Origin: CAYPHA01 sp964410215
GTDB taxonomy: Bacteria; Calditrichota; Calditrichia; Calditrichales; CAYPHA01
DNA length: 34,495 nt
Assembly (NCBI GenBank): GCA_964410215.1
Contig: CAYPHA010000048.1
Location: 1-34,495, forward strand
Direction: 5' to 3'
Shown here: one piece after another, positions 7,344 to 16,268 of the stretch
Layout: each line of letters starts with the position of its first letter
How positions within the stretch are numbered: the stretch's first letter is position 1
Notes under the pieces: model-generated
The model's input: the letters and a program-made list of their open reading frames with translations, nothing else
Told to the model about the DNA's origin: nothing
Database searches by the model: none
Translations under genes and position numbers: made by a program

Positions 7344-8191
7344 CACCGTACCCCCTTTGCCTGTGCTATTACATACGTGACAATATGTTCAGGGATATTG
7401 ACACCGGTCGTATCGATACTGTTTTTAAATTCCATCGTATAATTCACTTCATTAACCAGGAAACCATCGTTGTTTTCAAAAAGGTCGATTGCCAGAACAC
7501 CACCACCGACGGCTTTTGCCGCCTGAAAGGAGATTTTCTCGATTTCTTCCGTTACGGGGCAGTTCATAGCCTGACCACCCCGGGCCGTATTGGTAATCCA
7601 GTGATCGGACTGACGGTATATGGCAGCGATACAGCGGTCACCGACGACAAAGGAGCGAATATCACGGTTCTTCTTTTTCACATATTTCTGTATATAAAAG
7701 ATGGAATGATGGTAGCTGCCGAGTATGGATTTATGTTCAAGAAGCGCCTCAGCGGCATCCCGGTCATTTACTTTCGCGAGTAACCGTCCCCAGGATCCGA
7801 CAGCGGGTTTTATCACCACCGGATAGCCCATCTCTTCGATAGCCTGGATGGCGGATGTCTCTGTAAAAGCGATCCGTACTTCCGGTTGGGCCACATCATG
7901 CATGCTCAGCGCTTTTGACGTGAGAAGTTTATCACCGCATGTGAGCGCGACCTGGGCTGTATTGACACAACGAATGCCACAACTTTCAAATAATGTCAGT
8001 GCATGGAGGGCGCGGGAATGATTGATTGCCCGTTCGATGACCACATCCAGATCGAAACGGTCATTACCTGGATTAAAAATGATCTTCCGGTCATCCATCA
8101 TGACGAGTTCAATTTCGCTGTGATTTTTAAATGCTTCCAGTAATAGTTTCTCATCTTTACGAATCAGAGAATGCAGGAATCCTATTTTCAT
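7343..8191 (-). CDS. lysX: LysW-aminoadipate ligase (RimK-like ATP-grasp)
   Basis: ATP-grasp ligase joining the amino group of alpha-aminoadipate to the gamma-carboxyl of the C-terminal Glu of LysW. The protein is 282 aa. It starts MKIGFLHSLIRKDEK, and GYPVVIKPAVGSWGRL is the ATP-grasp phosphate loop. EVNYTMEFKNSIDTTGVN near the C-terminus holds the metal-binding Asn/Glu and matches the signature of LysX enzymes. ATG at 8191 (SD AAGGA) is chosen over the longer open frame to 8281 because the family starts here. This makes the gene overlap the 3' end of the homocitrate synthase gene by 35 bp, a long but coherent overlap. It is the defining enzyme for the carrier pathway. Confidence 0.93.
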   Translation of the reverse strand: MKIGFLHSLIRKDEKLLLEAFKNHSEIELVMMDDRKIIFNPGNDRFDLDVVIERAINHSRALHALTLFESCGIRCVNTAQVALTCGDKLLTSKALSMHDVAQPEVRIAFTETSAIQAIEEMGYPVVIKPAVGSWGRLLAKVNDRDAAEALLEHKSILGSYHHSIFYIQKYVKKKNRDIRSFVVGDRCIAAIYRQSDHWITNTARGGQAMNCPVTEEIEKISFQAAKAVGGGVLAIDLFENNDGFLVNEVNYTMEFKNSIDTTGVNIPEHIVTYVIAQAKGVR

Positions 8192-9341
8192 TGTTCGTTT
8201 CCTTATGTTTGCACCATTCAACAATATGGGCCAGCTCGGTAAAATCGACGGTACGACCCTTTTGACCGATATTCTTAACAACGTTCAAAATTTCCGGCAG
8301 TAGTTCTTTTTCCGCTTCCAGGCCGATCTTATCCAGGGCCCAGGCAACGGAAGATATTCCTGACATGTGATCCAGCGATACCTCCATGCTGCGGTTAATC
8401 CGCCCGGGATCCACACTCTGGTAGTGTACCGGATTTTTTATCGCGGCATGCGTGTGCACACCGGCACAGTGGGTAAATGCATTCTTCCCGGTAACAGGAA
8501 AATTGACCGGTACCGGTAAATTCGCATAACGGCTGACGAGTGCGTAAAGCTCCATCAGCTTTTCGGAACGATACGTTGCCGGGTTTACAGCATCATCCTG
8601 TACAGCGATTAATAGTTGAGCGAGATCCACAATGCCGGCCCGCTCTCCGATTCCCAGTACGGATGCATCCACGATTCCGGCGCCCGCACGGATCCCGTCC
8701 AGTGCATTGGCCAGAGCCAGTCCGCGGTCATTATGACAATGAACGGCGATTACCGGGTTATGCCCCCTCCGGTCCAGTGCCTCGCGAAGGCGGGAAATGA
8801 AACCGTACATGTTGTGAACCGTTCCCGGAACCATAAAACCGGTCGTGTCGGCGACACTGATGATATCAGCACCGGCCTCAACCGCTGCCGCTGAAGCGCT
8901 GATGACGTTCTCAAACCTGGAGCGGACCGTGTCTTCCGGTGTATACCGTATCATTAAATCAGGCCGTTCCTGACGGGCATAGGAGATAGATTCTGCAATC
9001 AAATCAATGGCCTTGTGAATCGGCTTCTTAAAAACATTCTCAAGACGTTCCTCCGATACACAATAAAAGATACCCAGAAAATCGACACCACAGGCCAGAG
9101 CCTGGTCGATATCCTGCTTCAGTGACCTGGAATGTGCTCCCACAAGGGCGTTCATGTTCCGATGTGAAATCTGCTCAACTGCGTGCATAATCTCACCGGT
9201 TACCGCTGGATGGCCGCTTTCGATAATATCGATACCGATTTCATCCAGCAGGTCGGCGATGGCCAGTTTGATATGCAGGTCAAAATAAACGCCGGGAGTC
9301 TGCTCGCCTTCGCGCAGTGTAGAATCCAATATTTTTATCAC
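8157..9341 (-). CDS. Homocitrate synthase (isopropylmalate/homocitrate synthase family)
   Basis: Condenses acetyl-CoA with 2-oxoglutarate, the first committed step toward alpha-aminoadipate. The protein is 394 aa. It begins IKILDSTLREGEQTPGV, the homocitrate-synthase/NifV form of the family motif. It also has IRYTPEDTVRS, SVADTTGFMVPG and IAVHCHNDRGLALANAL, the last holding the metal-binding HxH. The start is GTG at 9341, one base after the lysW stop. The open frame continues 54 residues upstream inside lysW, but that part is a shadow of lysW. The start codon has only a weak SD (TAAGG abutting it), so translation probably depends on coupling to lysW. NifV and LysS-type enzymes look alike; a lysine role follows from the operon. 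Genes for homoaconitase and homoisocitrate dehydrogenase are not in the window. Confidence 0.9.
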   Translation of the reverse strand: MIKILDSTLREGEQTPGVYFDLHIKLAIADLLDEIGIDIIESGHPAVTGEIMHAVEQISHRNMNALVGAHSRSLKQDIDQALACGVDFLGIFYCVSEERLENVFKKPIHKAIDLIAESISYARQERPDLMIRYTPEDTVRSRFENVISASAAAVEAGADIISVADTTGFMVPGTVHNMYGFISRLREALDRRGHNPVIAVHCHNDRGLALANALDGIRAGAGIVDASVLGIGERAGIVDLAQLLIAVQDDAVNPATYRSEKLMELYALVSRYANLPVPVNFPVTGKNAFTHCAGVHTHAAIKNPVHYQSVDPGRINRSMEVSLDHMSGISSVAWALDKIGLEAEKELLPEILNVVKNIGQKGRTVDFTELAHIVEWCKHKETNNENRIPAFSDS

Positions 9342-9342
9342 C

Positions 9343-9516
9343 TTATTCGCCCCAATCTTCCTCTTCCTGCGGAGCTTCTGCCAGCTCGAGGGGTTCAAGA
9401 TTGATGACCTCCAGCTCGGAGCCGCATTCCGGACAGGTAAGCAGTTCACCCAGAACGGTATCATTACCGAGTTCGATCTGGGCATCACAAACGGGACAGG
9501 CACTTGAAAGTATCAT
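9343..9516 (-). CDS. lysW: LysW amino-group carrier protein
   Basis: Small acidic carrier (57 aa) to which aminoadipate is attached through the gamma-carboxyl of its C-terminal Glu, so that all later lysine intermediates stay protein-bound. It has two CxxC zinc-binding pairs, CPVC at about 7-10 and CPEC in the second quarter, an acidic middle, and the diagnostic C-terminal EDWGE. ATG at 9516 is favoured over the upstream Met at 9558 because AAGGAG lies 7 nt upstream. It is the first gene of the lysine operon, and its stop is followed after one base by the GTG of homocitrate synthase. The C-terminal identity is the strongest single proof of the pathway in this window. Confidence 0.96.
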   Translation of the reverse strand: MILSSACPVCDAQIELGNDTVLGELLTCPECGSELEVINLEPLELAEAPQEEEDWGE

Positions 9517-9610
9517 GTTAATCTCCTTCATTAGGGTTAAAGATATAGATATCCGCACCAGGCGTTATCTATTTTATAAACGTTTTAATCTAAAGGAATT
9601 GAGCGAAAAA

Positions 9611-9688
9611 ATTAAAAACAGGACAGTTAAAAGCGCTTTCGCTTTCGGAAAATGGTGTGGTGTGTTTCTGAACTGTCTGAAAAACAGT
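9611..9688 (-). other. Possible attenuator-like leader between trpA and lysW
   Basis: The 287-bp gap 9517-9803 holds no gene I can support. On the minus strand three complementary segments occur in order: ACTGT (9684-9688), GACAGTT (9671-9677) and AACTGTC (9622-9628). The middle one can pair with either neighbour. The second pairing (7 bp, enclosing a 42-nt loop with an internal AAAGC/GCTTT stem) is followed by a T-rich stretch at about 9608-9620. It could be a terminator/antiterminator choice ahead of lysW or simply the trp operon terminator. No lysine riboswitch consensus was recognised and no good -35/-10 pair was found. Confidence 0.3.
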
Positions 9689-9769
9689 GATCAGGATGCT
9701 GTGCGAATTTCTGATTGGAGATGTTCATATTGTTTGTATATTCGTTATCGGCGTCAAAATTTTCCGAAA

Positions 9770-9787
9770 TATACATGTGAATGTATA
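9770..9787. repeat. Inverted repeat TATACAT-N4-ATGTATA after trpA
   Basis: Perfect 7-bp arms around GTGA, about 17 bp past the trpA stop codon. The downstream side is not a clean T tract, so it is a poor terminator; it could be a protein site or an mRNA 3' hairpin. Confidence 0.4.
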
Positions 9788-9803
9788 AAATTACAAAATT
9801 TTT

Positions 9804-10598
9804 TTATTCTGACGTGTCGCAGGCATGGCGCAATTCGCGAACGAGATCCAGGGTTTCTGTGTGGCGGGCGGTATCCTTTAACAACTTTCTGATGACGGCG
9901 CTGCCTACGATGACGCCATCACAATACGGTTTAAGCTCCCGGACGGAATCCTTTCCTGAAATACCAAATCCGACCAGCATTTTATTGTTTTTGATTAGTC
10001 TGTAGGTGCGCTCCAGGTTCTTTAAAATCGCTGAATCGAACCCCTCCCTGGCACCCGTTGTACCGGTTACACTGACACAGTAAATGAATCCTGTGCTCTT
10101 TGCGTCAATCGAGCGGATACGCTCCTCGGGAGAGGTCGGTGTCGTCAGATGGATGCGATCGATTCCATTGGATGAACCGGGCCAGAATGAGACGTCTTCA
10201 TCGATGGGAATATCCGGAATAATGATACCATCCACTGCCGCTGTGGTGGCGTCTTTTATGAACCTTTCGATACCGTACTGCATCACTGAATTCGCGTATC
10301 CCATCAGAATCAATGGCTTCCTGGTACGCGTTTTGATCCGCTGTGACATCTCGATAATGCGCGCCAGGGTCATTCCATTCTGCAATGCGACATGCGAGGA
10401 TTTCTGGATAACGGGGCCGTCGGCAATCGGATCACTGAAAGGGATACCAAGCTCGATCAGGTCGGCACCGGCATCATATACGGATTCGACAAGATCTTCA
10501 AATCCTTTTATGTTTGGGAATCCTGCCGTCAGAAAGATGGAGAGGGCCAGTTGTCCCCGGTCATTGCGCATTTTTATGGCGTTTCTTATCGCGGACAT
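9804..10598 (-). CDS. trpA: Tryptophan synthase alpha subunit
   Basis: Cleaves indole-3-glycerol phosphate to indole, which is channelled to TrpB. The protein is 264 aa, a normal length. FLTAGFP is near the N-terminus. The catalytic Glu lies in LIELGIPFSDPIADGP, with the catalytic Asp at its end. IIPDIPIDE, GFIYCVSVTGTTGAR and VGFGISG form the phosphate-binding barrel loops. ATG overlaps the trpB stop as TGATG. It is the last gene of the trp operon; the lysine operon follows on the same strand after 287 bp, so read-through is possible. Confidence 0.96.
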   Translation of the reverse strand: MSAIRNAIKMRNDRGQLALSIFLTAGFPNIKGFEDLVESVYDAGADLIELGIPFSDPIADGPVIQKSSHVALQNGMTLARIIEMSQRIKTRTRKPLILMGYANSVMQYGIERFIKDATTAAVDGIIIPDIPIDEDVSFWPGSSNGIDRIHLTTPTSPEERIRSIDAKSTGFIYCVSVTGTTGAREGFDSAILKNLERTYRLIKNNKMLVGFGISGKDSVRELKPYCDGVIVGSAVIRKLLKDTARHTETLDLVRELRHACDTSE

Positions 10599-11806
10599 CA
10601 GCTTCCCCCGTTACTTTGGTTGATGATGGTATTCAGATCCTTATCGCCCCGTCCGCTTATATTCACAATAACGATGTTATCCCTGCGGGTCTCTGGTAAC
10701 AGTGTTTCGAGATAGGCGAGGGCATGGGCGGTTTCCAGGGCCGGTAAAATGCCTTCCAGACGCGAAAGTGTATAGGTCGCACGGAGCGCTTCGTCGTCGG
10801 TTACAGAGGCATACCGGGCTTTCCGGGCTGTATTAAGGTATGCATGTTCCGGTCCTACACCGGGATAGTCCAGTCCTGCCGAAATGGAATGCACTTCAGC
10901 TATCTGTCCGTCATTATTTTGCAGAAGTGTTGTTTGCATACCCTGAAAAATGCCGGTCGTACCGGTTGTCAGGGTTGCGCAATGCCGACCGGATGCAATA
11001 CCTTCTCCAGCTGCCTCAACGCCGATTAATGTGACGGAATCTTCATCGAGGAAGGGATAGAACATGCCGATTGCGTTGGATCCGCCGCCGACACAGGCAA
11101 CCAGGTAATCGGGTAAGCGCTTCTCCTCCCGCATGATTTGCCTGTGGGTTTCCTGCCCGATTATCGACTGGAAATCCCTTACGATCATGGGATAGGGATG
11201 GGGGCCGACGACCGAACCAATGATGTAATGTGTGGTATCAACATTGGCTACCCAGTCGCGGATGGCTTCGTTTGTAGCGTCCTTCAGCGTACGTGTACCC
11301 GATGTCACCGGTATGACTTCAGCGCCCATCATCTGCATGCGGAATACGTTCAGCTTCTGCCGCTCCATATCCACTTCACCCATATAAACGATACACTGCA
11401 ATCCGAATTTTGCGCATACCGTCGCTGTCGCCACACCATGCTGGCCGGCACCGGTTTCCGCAATAATGCGCGTTTTACCGGTCCGCTGCGCCAGCAGGAT
11501 TTGTCCGAGGGCATTATTGAGCTTATGAGCACCGGTATGGCATAAATCCTCCCGCTTCATGTAGACGCGTGCTTTACCATAGTACTCCGTTAACCGCTTT
11601 GCAAAGGTCAATGGCGTCGGTCGTCCGTTATAATCGCGTTGCAACCGTTCCAGATCCGCCAGGAACTGCGGATCTTCTTTCTGTGTTGCATAGAGATGTT
11701 CCAGATCTCCGAGTGCCGAGATCAGTGTTTCGGGAACAAATTTCCCCCCAAAGTTACCGAATTTTCCTTTGGCATCGGGAAAATGATACTGCGTTTGTGT
11801 AAGCAT
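10598..11806 (-). CDS. trpB: Tryptophan synthase beta subunit
   Basis: PLP enzyme joining indole and serine to make tryptophan, in a complex with TrpA. The protein is 402 aa. It opens with GNFGGKFVPETLISAL. The PLP lysine is in REDLCHTGAHKLNNALGQ, the catalytic Glu in ETGAGQHGVA, and the phosphate loop is CVGGGSNAIG. It belongs to the TrpB1 class that pairs with a TrpA. The gene starts one base after the trpF stop and its own stop overlaps trpA. Confidence 0.97.
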   Translation of the reverse strand: MLTQTQYHFPDAKGKFGNFGGKFVPETLISALGDLEHLYATQKEDPQFLADLERLQRDYNGRPTPLTFAKRLTEYYGKARVYMKREDLCHTGAHKLNNALGQILLAQRTGKTRIIAETGAGQHGVATATVCAKFGLQCIVYMGEVDMERQKLNVFRMQMMGAEVIPVTSGTRTLKDATNEAIRDWVANVDTTHYIIGSVVGPHPYPMIVRDFQSIIGQETHRQIMREEKRLPDYLVACVGGGSNAIGMFYPFLDEDSVTLIGVEAAGEGIASGRHCATLTTGTTGIFQGMQTTLLQNNDGQIAEVHSISAGLDYPGVGPEHAYLNTARKARYASVTDDEALRATYTLSRLEGILPALETAHALAYLETLLPETRRDNIVIVNISGRGDKDLNTIINQSNGGS

Positions 11807-11807
11807 A

Positions 11808-12434
11808 TTATAAATTGTTAACCTCGTGTTTAATCCGGTTCAAAACGGTAAAAAACTGGCTTACTTTATCCTGGTCCTTCTTACCTTGTCTGGCTTCCAG
11901 CGATGAAGAGAGGTCAATCGCCGCCGGTTTAACGCTTATGTAAATATCTTCTATATTATGTGTGCCGATCCCTCCGGCCAGGATGATGCGTTTACGCAGC
12001 TCTGATGGAATCAATTCCCAGTCGAATGGGCGGCCCGTTCCGCCATAACTGTTTTTACTGAAAGTGTCAAGCAAAATGCTCTCATTGCCGTTTATATCGA
12101 GGTTTGTAAAAGAATCACTGTCTTTAACACGCACGGCCCTGATTACGGGCAGGGCTATACCGGAAAGTATCTTCCTGTTTCCATCCCCATGTAACTGAAC
12201 CGCCGTAAGACCGGTTTCCCGCGAAATCGCATTGATTCTGTCAGCCGTTTCATTGACAAATACGCCGACTTTTGTTGTAAAGACCGATAGCGCGTCGATG
12301 ATTTCTGCGGCTTTTTGTGGTTCTATGTACCGTGGACTTCCGGGATAGAAAATAAATCCCAGGGCGTGGGCGCCCTCCTGTTCACAGTGAAGCGCGTCTG
12401 CTTTATTTGTTATTCCGCATATTTTAACCTGCAC
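11808..12434 (-). CDS. trpF: Phosphoribosylanthranilate isomerase
   Basis: Amadori isomerase of the tryptophan pathway. The protein is 208 aa. The N-terminal MQVKICGIT carries the catalytic Cys, LGFIFYPGSPRYI is characteristic, and AIDLSSSLEA contains the catalytic Asp. ILAGGIG is a phosphate loop. The start is GTG at 12434, which lies inside the end of trpC (11-bp overlap); no ATG alternative exists near the correct N-terminus. It is separate from trpC, not fused as in enterobacteria. Confidence 0.95.
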   Translation of the reverse strand: MQVKICGITNKADALHCEQEGAHALGFIFYPGSPRYIEPQKAAEIIDALSVFTTKVGVFVNETADRINAISRETGLTAVQLHGDGNRKILSGIALPVIRAVRVKDSDSFTNLDINGNESILLDTFSKNSYGGTGRPFDWELIPSELRKRIILAGGIGTHNIEDIYISVKPAAIDLSSSLEARQGKKDQDKVSQFFTVLNRIKHEVNNL

Positions 12435-13218
12435 GCCGGCACCATCCTTTCAGTTCGGTCAATGCCTGAGAGGGGTTCTCCGCTTTCATCAGGTGCTCAC
12501 CGACGAGGATTGCGTCGATTTTAAGGCTTTTCAGAACGTCAAGATCATCCTGTTTATGAATGCCGCTTTCGGATACGAGTGTCACCGTGTCCGGAACAGC
12601 CCGGGAGATGATTACAGTGGTTTGCAGGGAGACAGAAAAATTTTCCAGGTTGCGGTTGTTGATACCGATCAACCGGTTTAAACCGAAATCTATTTTATTC
12701 AGCTGGGAAGGGGTATGCAGTTCAAGTAAGACATCCATATCCAGCTCCGAACAGACGCTTGTCAGGTCCCTGATCTGCGCAGCGTCGAGAATTTCTGCTA
12801 TGAGCAGGACAGCATCTGCGCCGGCCGCTTTTGCTTCGAGAATCTGGTATTCATCGATAATGAAATCCTTCCGCAGGAGAGGCTCTGTTTTGTCTTTGGC
12901 AATTTCCTCCAGAAAACGTAGATCACCTTTAAAAAAATCACGATCCGTAAGAATAGAAATAGCATCAGCGCCGGATTTGCGGTACATGGCGGCAATATCA
13001 AGATGATTAAATCCAGGTCGGATCAATCCCCTGGAAGGGCTGGCCTGTTTGATTTCGGCAATTACGGCGATGGCATCGTTTTGCTTAAGTGCATCGCGAA
13101 ACCCAAGTGTGCTATTGTAATAAAAAGGGCTCTCCCGGAAAGAAGCAGGTGAAAAACGGTGGTGCAGGTGCTCCACCTCCCGCTGCTTCACTTCCAGTAT
13201 TCGTTCGAGTATATTCAT
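12424..13218 (-). CDS. trpC: Indole-3-glycerol phosphate synthase
   Basis: Ring-closing decarboxylase of the tryptophan pathway. The protein is 264 aa. IAEIKQASPSRGLI holds the catalytic Lys and phosphate contact, LLRKDFIIDEYQI the second Lys and Glu/Asp, and VLLIAEIL and IGINNRNLE are family strands. VSESGIH is the C-terminal phosphate loop. The start overlaps the trpD stop by 4 bp and the end overlaps trpF by 11 bp. Confidence 0.96.
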   Translation of the reverse strand: MNILERILEVKQREVEHLHHRFSPASFRESPFYYNSTLGFRDALKQNDAIAVIAEIKQASPSRGLIRPGFNHLDIAAMYRKSGADAISILTDRDFFKGDLRFLEEIAKDKTEPLLRKDFIIDEYQILEAKAAGADAVLLIAEILDAAQIRDLTSVCSELDMDVLLELHTPSQLNKIDFGLNRLIGINNRNLENFSVSLQTTVIISRAVPDTVTLVSESGIHKQDDLDVLKSLKIDAILVGEHLMKAENPSQALTELKGWCRRAG

Positions 13219-14237
13219 TGAATATGGTTTCCAAATGCGATGAGAGATTCCAGTTTTTCGCCGGCCGCTCCGGAAATGACGGCTTCCTCGGCGGCAATAC
13301 GGCAGGTTTCCATTCTTTCAGAGAACCCCGACGTATAGAGGGCCAGCGCGGCATTAGCAACAACGACATAAAAAGCGGCATCTTTCTTTCGGCCGGTAAA
13401 CAACTGTCGGATAATGTCCGCATTGCGTTCGGGTGAGTCGCCTTTTATCTCCTCCAGAGTGACTTCGGGGTAACCGAACGTTTCGTGGTTGACTATATAC
13501 GTTTTAACGGCGCCGTTTCCGGTGTATTCAAACACACGGGTATCCTTGTTGAGCAGAATTTCATCATAGCGGTTATCGGTACAGATAAAGCAGACACGTT
13601 CCATGTCGAGTAGCTTCGCGGCGTTGGCCATCAATGAGGCAGTGTCGTCATTGAAAGTTCCGATTAACTGGCGTTTCGTGTTCGCCGGATTAGTGAGCGG
13701 GCCGAGGATATTAAAGACTGTTTTCATTGCCAGGTTTTTTCTGACAGGAGCCACATGCTTCATTGCCGGATGGTAATCGGGTGCGAACAGGAATGTGATG
13801 CCAATGGTCTCCAGGGCTTGTGCTGATTGTTCAGGCGTTAAATGTACCGGTACCCCGAGTTCCCGGAGGACATCGGCACTGCCGCTCAGGCTGGAAATGG
13901 AACGGTTGCCGTGTTTGGCCACCCCCACACCGGCAGCCGCTACGACAAACGCCGTCGCTGTGGAAATGTTGAACGTCCCGGAATGATCACCGCCTGTACC
14001 GCAAACATCGATATAATTATAGCCGTTTGTATTGATTTTCAGACCTTTTTTACGCATGCCGCGTGTGAAGCCGGCGACCTCTTCATGCGTTTCTCCTTTA
14101 CATTTCAACGCGATAAGAAGGGCCGACAGGTGCGACTCATTTACATTCCCTTCCATAATATGAAGCATAACGTCTTCTGCTTCCTGTATGTCGAGGTTGT
14201 TTTTAGATATAATTTTTTCAATAATACCTTTAATCAT
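13215..14237 (-). CDS. trpD: Anthranilate phosphoribosyltransferase
   Basis: Transfers phosphoribose from PRPP to anthranilate. The protein is 340 aa. The PRPP loop is DVCGTGGDHSGTFNIST, followed by GVGVAKHGNRSISS with the conserved Lys/His/Asn-Arg, and VRKNLAMKTVFNILGPLTNPA is a family signature. It is a stand-alone enzyme, not fused to TrpG. It overlaps trpG and trpC by 4 bp each. Confidence 0.96.
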   Translation of the reverse strand: MIKGIIEKIISKNNLDIQEAEDVMLHIMEGNVNESHLSALLIALKCKGETHEEVAGFTRGMRKKGLKINTNGYNYIDVCGTGGDHSGTFNISTATAFVVAAAGVGVAKHGNRSISSLSGSADVLRELGVPVHLTPEQSAQALETIGITFLFAPDYHPAMKHVAPVRKNLAMKTVFNILGPLTNPANTKRQLIGTFNDDTASLMANAAKLLDMERVCFICTDNRYDEILLNKDTRVFEYTGNGAVKTYIVNHETFGYPEVTLEEIKGDSPERNADIIRQLFTGRKKDAAFYVVVANAALALYTSGFSERMETCRIAAEEAVISGAAGEKLESLIAFGNHIQ

Positions 14238-14800
14238 GATTCCACCCAGTTTTTAATGATGCGTTCACCTTCTATGGTCAGTACCGATTCGGGATGAAAT
14301 TGAATCCCTTCAATCGGATGGGTTTTATGTCGCACGCCCATGATAACACCGTCCTCGGAACGGGCGGAAATTTCCAGTTCCTCCGGAAACGATCCTTCAT
14401 CAATGACCAGGGAGTGGTAACGGGCCGCGGTAAATTGCTGAGGAATATCCCTGTAAATGGTTTTACCGTCATGACCAATTTGCGAGCTTTTCCCGTGCAT
14501 AAGACGCGGCGCATGCGTAATACGTGCCCCGAAACTGTGCCCAATACCCTGGTGACCAAGGCATACACCCAGGACAGGCGTGTGCAAACCTAATTCACGG
14601 ATCACAGCGAGGGAAATATTGGAATCTTCCGGTTTGCCCGGCCCGGGCGAAATAATAATTTTGTCCGGTTTCAGCCGGCGCAGCGAATCGATGGTACCGC
14701 GGTCGTTACGCACAACGTCAACATCACCTGTGAATTTTCCGACAAGCTGAACCAGGTTGTACGTGAAAGAATCATAGTTATCAATAACCAGAATCTTCAT
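14234..14800 (-). CDS. trpG: Anthranilate synthase glutamine amidotransferase subunit
   Basis: Class I (triad) amidotransferase supplying ammonia to TrpE. The protein is 188 aa. DNYDSFTYNLVQ is at the N-terminus, then IISPGPGKPED, the nucleophile Cys in GVCLGHQGIG, and the His-Glu pair in GIQFHPES. It may also serve p-aminobenzoate synthesis, as TrpG/PabA proteins often do. Its start lies 20 bp inside the end of trpE and its stop overlaps trpD by ATGA. Confidence 0.95.
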   Translation of the reverse strand: MKILVIDNYDSFTYNLVQLVGKFTGDVDVVRNDRGTIDSLRRLKPDKIIISPGPGKPEDSNISLAVIRELGLHTPVLGVCLGHQGIGHSFGARITHAPRLMHGKSSQIGHDGKTIYRDIPQQFTAARYHSLVIDEGSFPEELEISARSEDGVIMGVRHKTHPIEGIQFHPESVLTIEGERIIKNWVES

Positions 14801-16256
14801 CGATCACCTCCGCGTATTTTAATGACTGGAGCATAACGGCCGATTTGTTGGCGATTTCCTTATACTCCAGATCCGGTTTACTGTCTGCAACGATACCTGC
14901 GCCGGCCTGCCAGTAAATCGATTCCCCCTGCGCAAAAAGAGTCCGGATGGCAATACACATATCAAGGTTCCCGCAAAAATCAATATAGCCGACCGCTCCG
15001 CCGTAAATGTTACGACGCACATTTTCATAGCCTTCAATCAGTTCCATGGCCTTTATTTTTGGTGCACCGGTCAGGGTGCCGGCCGGGAATGCAGCCATCA
15101 GGGCGTCGATACAATCATGGTTATCATCAAGCGTGCCTTCAACACGGGAAACGAGATGCATGACATGAGAATAACGCTGCACTTTCATTTCCTCAGTTAC
15201 ACGGACACTGTCATAACGGCAAACCCGTCCCAGATCATTGCGGGCCAGGTCGACCAGCATGACATGTTCGGAGAGCTCTTTCGGATCATTGATCAGATCA
15301 TCCTCCATTTTCTTGTCTTCTTCAGGATCTTTACCCCGTTTACGTGTGCCGGCTATAGGTAAAATGGTGGCCTGGCGCCCGTGAACCCGCAGTAAATCTT
15401 CAGGAGAGGTCCCGATTACCGTAAGATGATCATCCAGCTCCATAAAATACATATAGGGCGAAGGATTAATGATGCGCAGGGCACGGTATACATTCAGGGG
15501 ATCGCCGGCATAGCTGGCCTGGAAACGTTTTGAGAGGACAATCTGAAAAATATCACCTTCGTGAATATTGCGTTTACATGATTCGACGTGTTTATAGAAT
15601 GTTTCACGGCCGTTATCCGGCACTATATGGTTGATTTTGAAATCCGGATGTGCAGGTGTTGCCCCGGCCAGTTCTTTTCGCAGATGATGAAGCGTTTCAA
15701 GTGCGCCTGAATAAGCTGTTTCCAGGCTTGTATACTGACGGATATCGACATATGTAATCAAAAGAAGCTGGTGCTTGTAATGATCAAACGCAAGAATGGT
15801 TTGGTAGATACCGAATATAGAGTCGGGAGCATTGAAATGCTCTGCAGATTTGAACGAAAGCACATCCTCTATCAGGGCAACATTCTCATAACCCAGGTAA
15901 CCAACGATTCCGCCGGAAAAATCGGGTAATTCTTCCAGTTTCGGCGAATTAAAAGAACGGATGTGATCCTGGAGATAGTGAAACAGGTTTTGACGGATTG
16001 TTTCCTGCTTTCCCGATCGTATCCGTGTGATTGTAGTTCCGTGATTCAGCAGAACCTCTGATGGATCGCGGCCTATGAAGGAATAGCGGGCGATCCTGCC
16101 GATTCCTTCGACCGATTCGAGTAGAAAAGAGTACTTGGTCTTATCCCTCAGTTTTAAATAGGCCAGTACCGGTGTCAGCAGGTCGGCTGTAATCCGTTGA
16201 TAGACGGGTATAAAATGATACTCCTCGGCCAGGTCACGAAATCTGGTGTAATCCAT
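14781..16256 (-). CDS. trpE: Anthranilate synthase component I
   Basis: Chorismate-using subunit of anthranilate synthase. The protein is 491 aa when started at ATG 16256 (MDYTRFRDLAEEYHF), where family members begin; the open frame extends 38 codons further to 16370 without support. The N-terminal SFLLESVEG carries the LLES tryptophan-feedback motif, so allosteric inhibition by Trp is expected. The chorismate-binding core is visible as PSPYMYFME, LPIAGTRKRGKDPEED, ELSEHVMLVDLARND, FPAGTLTGAPKIKAMELIE and QAGAGIVADSKPD. It is the first gene of the complete operon trpEGDCFBA. Its leader contains hairpins described separately, and only a weak SD is seen. Confidence 0.95.
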   Translation of the reverse strand: MDYTRFRDLAEEYHFIPVYQRITADLLTPVLAYLKLRDKTKYSFLLESVEGIGRIARYSFIGRDPSEVLLNHGTTITRIRSGKQETIRQNLFHYLQDHIRSFNSPKLEELPDFSGGIVGYLGYENVALIEDVLSFKSAEHFNAPDSIFGIYQTILAFDHYKHQLLLITYVDIRQYTSLETAYSGALETLHHLRKELAGATPAHPDFKINHIVPDNGRETFYKHVESCKRNIHEGDIFQIVLSKRFQASYAGDPLNVYRALRIINPSPYMYFMELDDHLTVIGTSPEDLLRVHGRQATILPIAGTRKRGKDPEEDKKMEDDLINDPKELSEHVMLVDLARNDLGRVCRYDSVRVTEEMKVQRYSHVMHLVSRVEGTLDDNHDCIDALMAAFPAGTLTGAPKIKAMELIEGYENVRRNIYGGAVGYIDFCGNLDMCIAIRTLFAQGESIYWQAGAGIVADSKPDLEYKEIANKSAVMLQSLKYAEVIDEDSGY

Positions 16257-16268
16257 ATGAATTGCTTT

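Noticed and set aside
8157..9503. Longer homocitrate synthase starting at 9503
   Set aside because: The extra 54 residues are out-of-frame lysW sequence; the family N-terminus begins at GTG 9341.
9517..9803. Lysine riboswitch upstream of lysW
   Set aside because: No conserved L-box sequence was recognised; only short inverted repeats were found.
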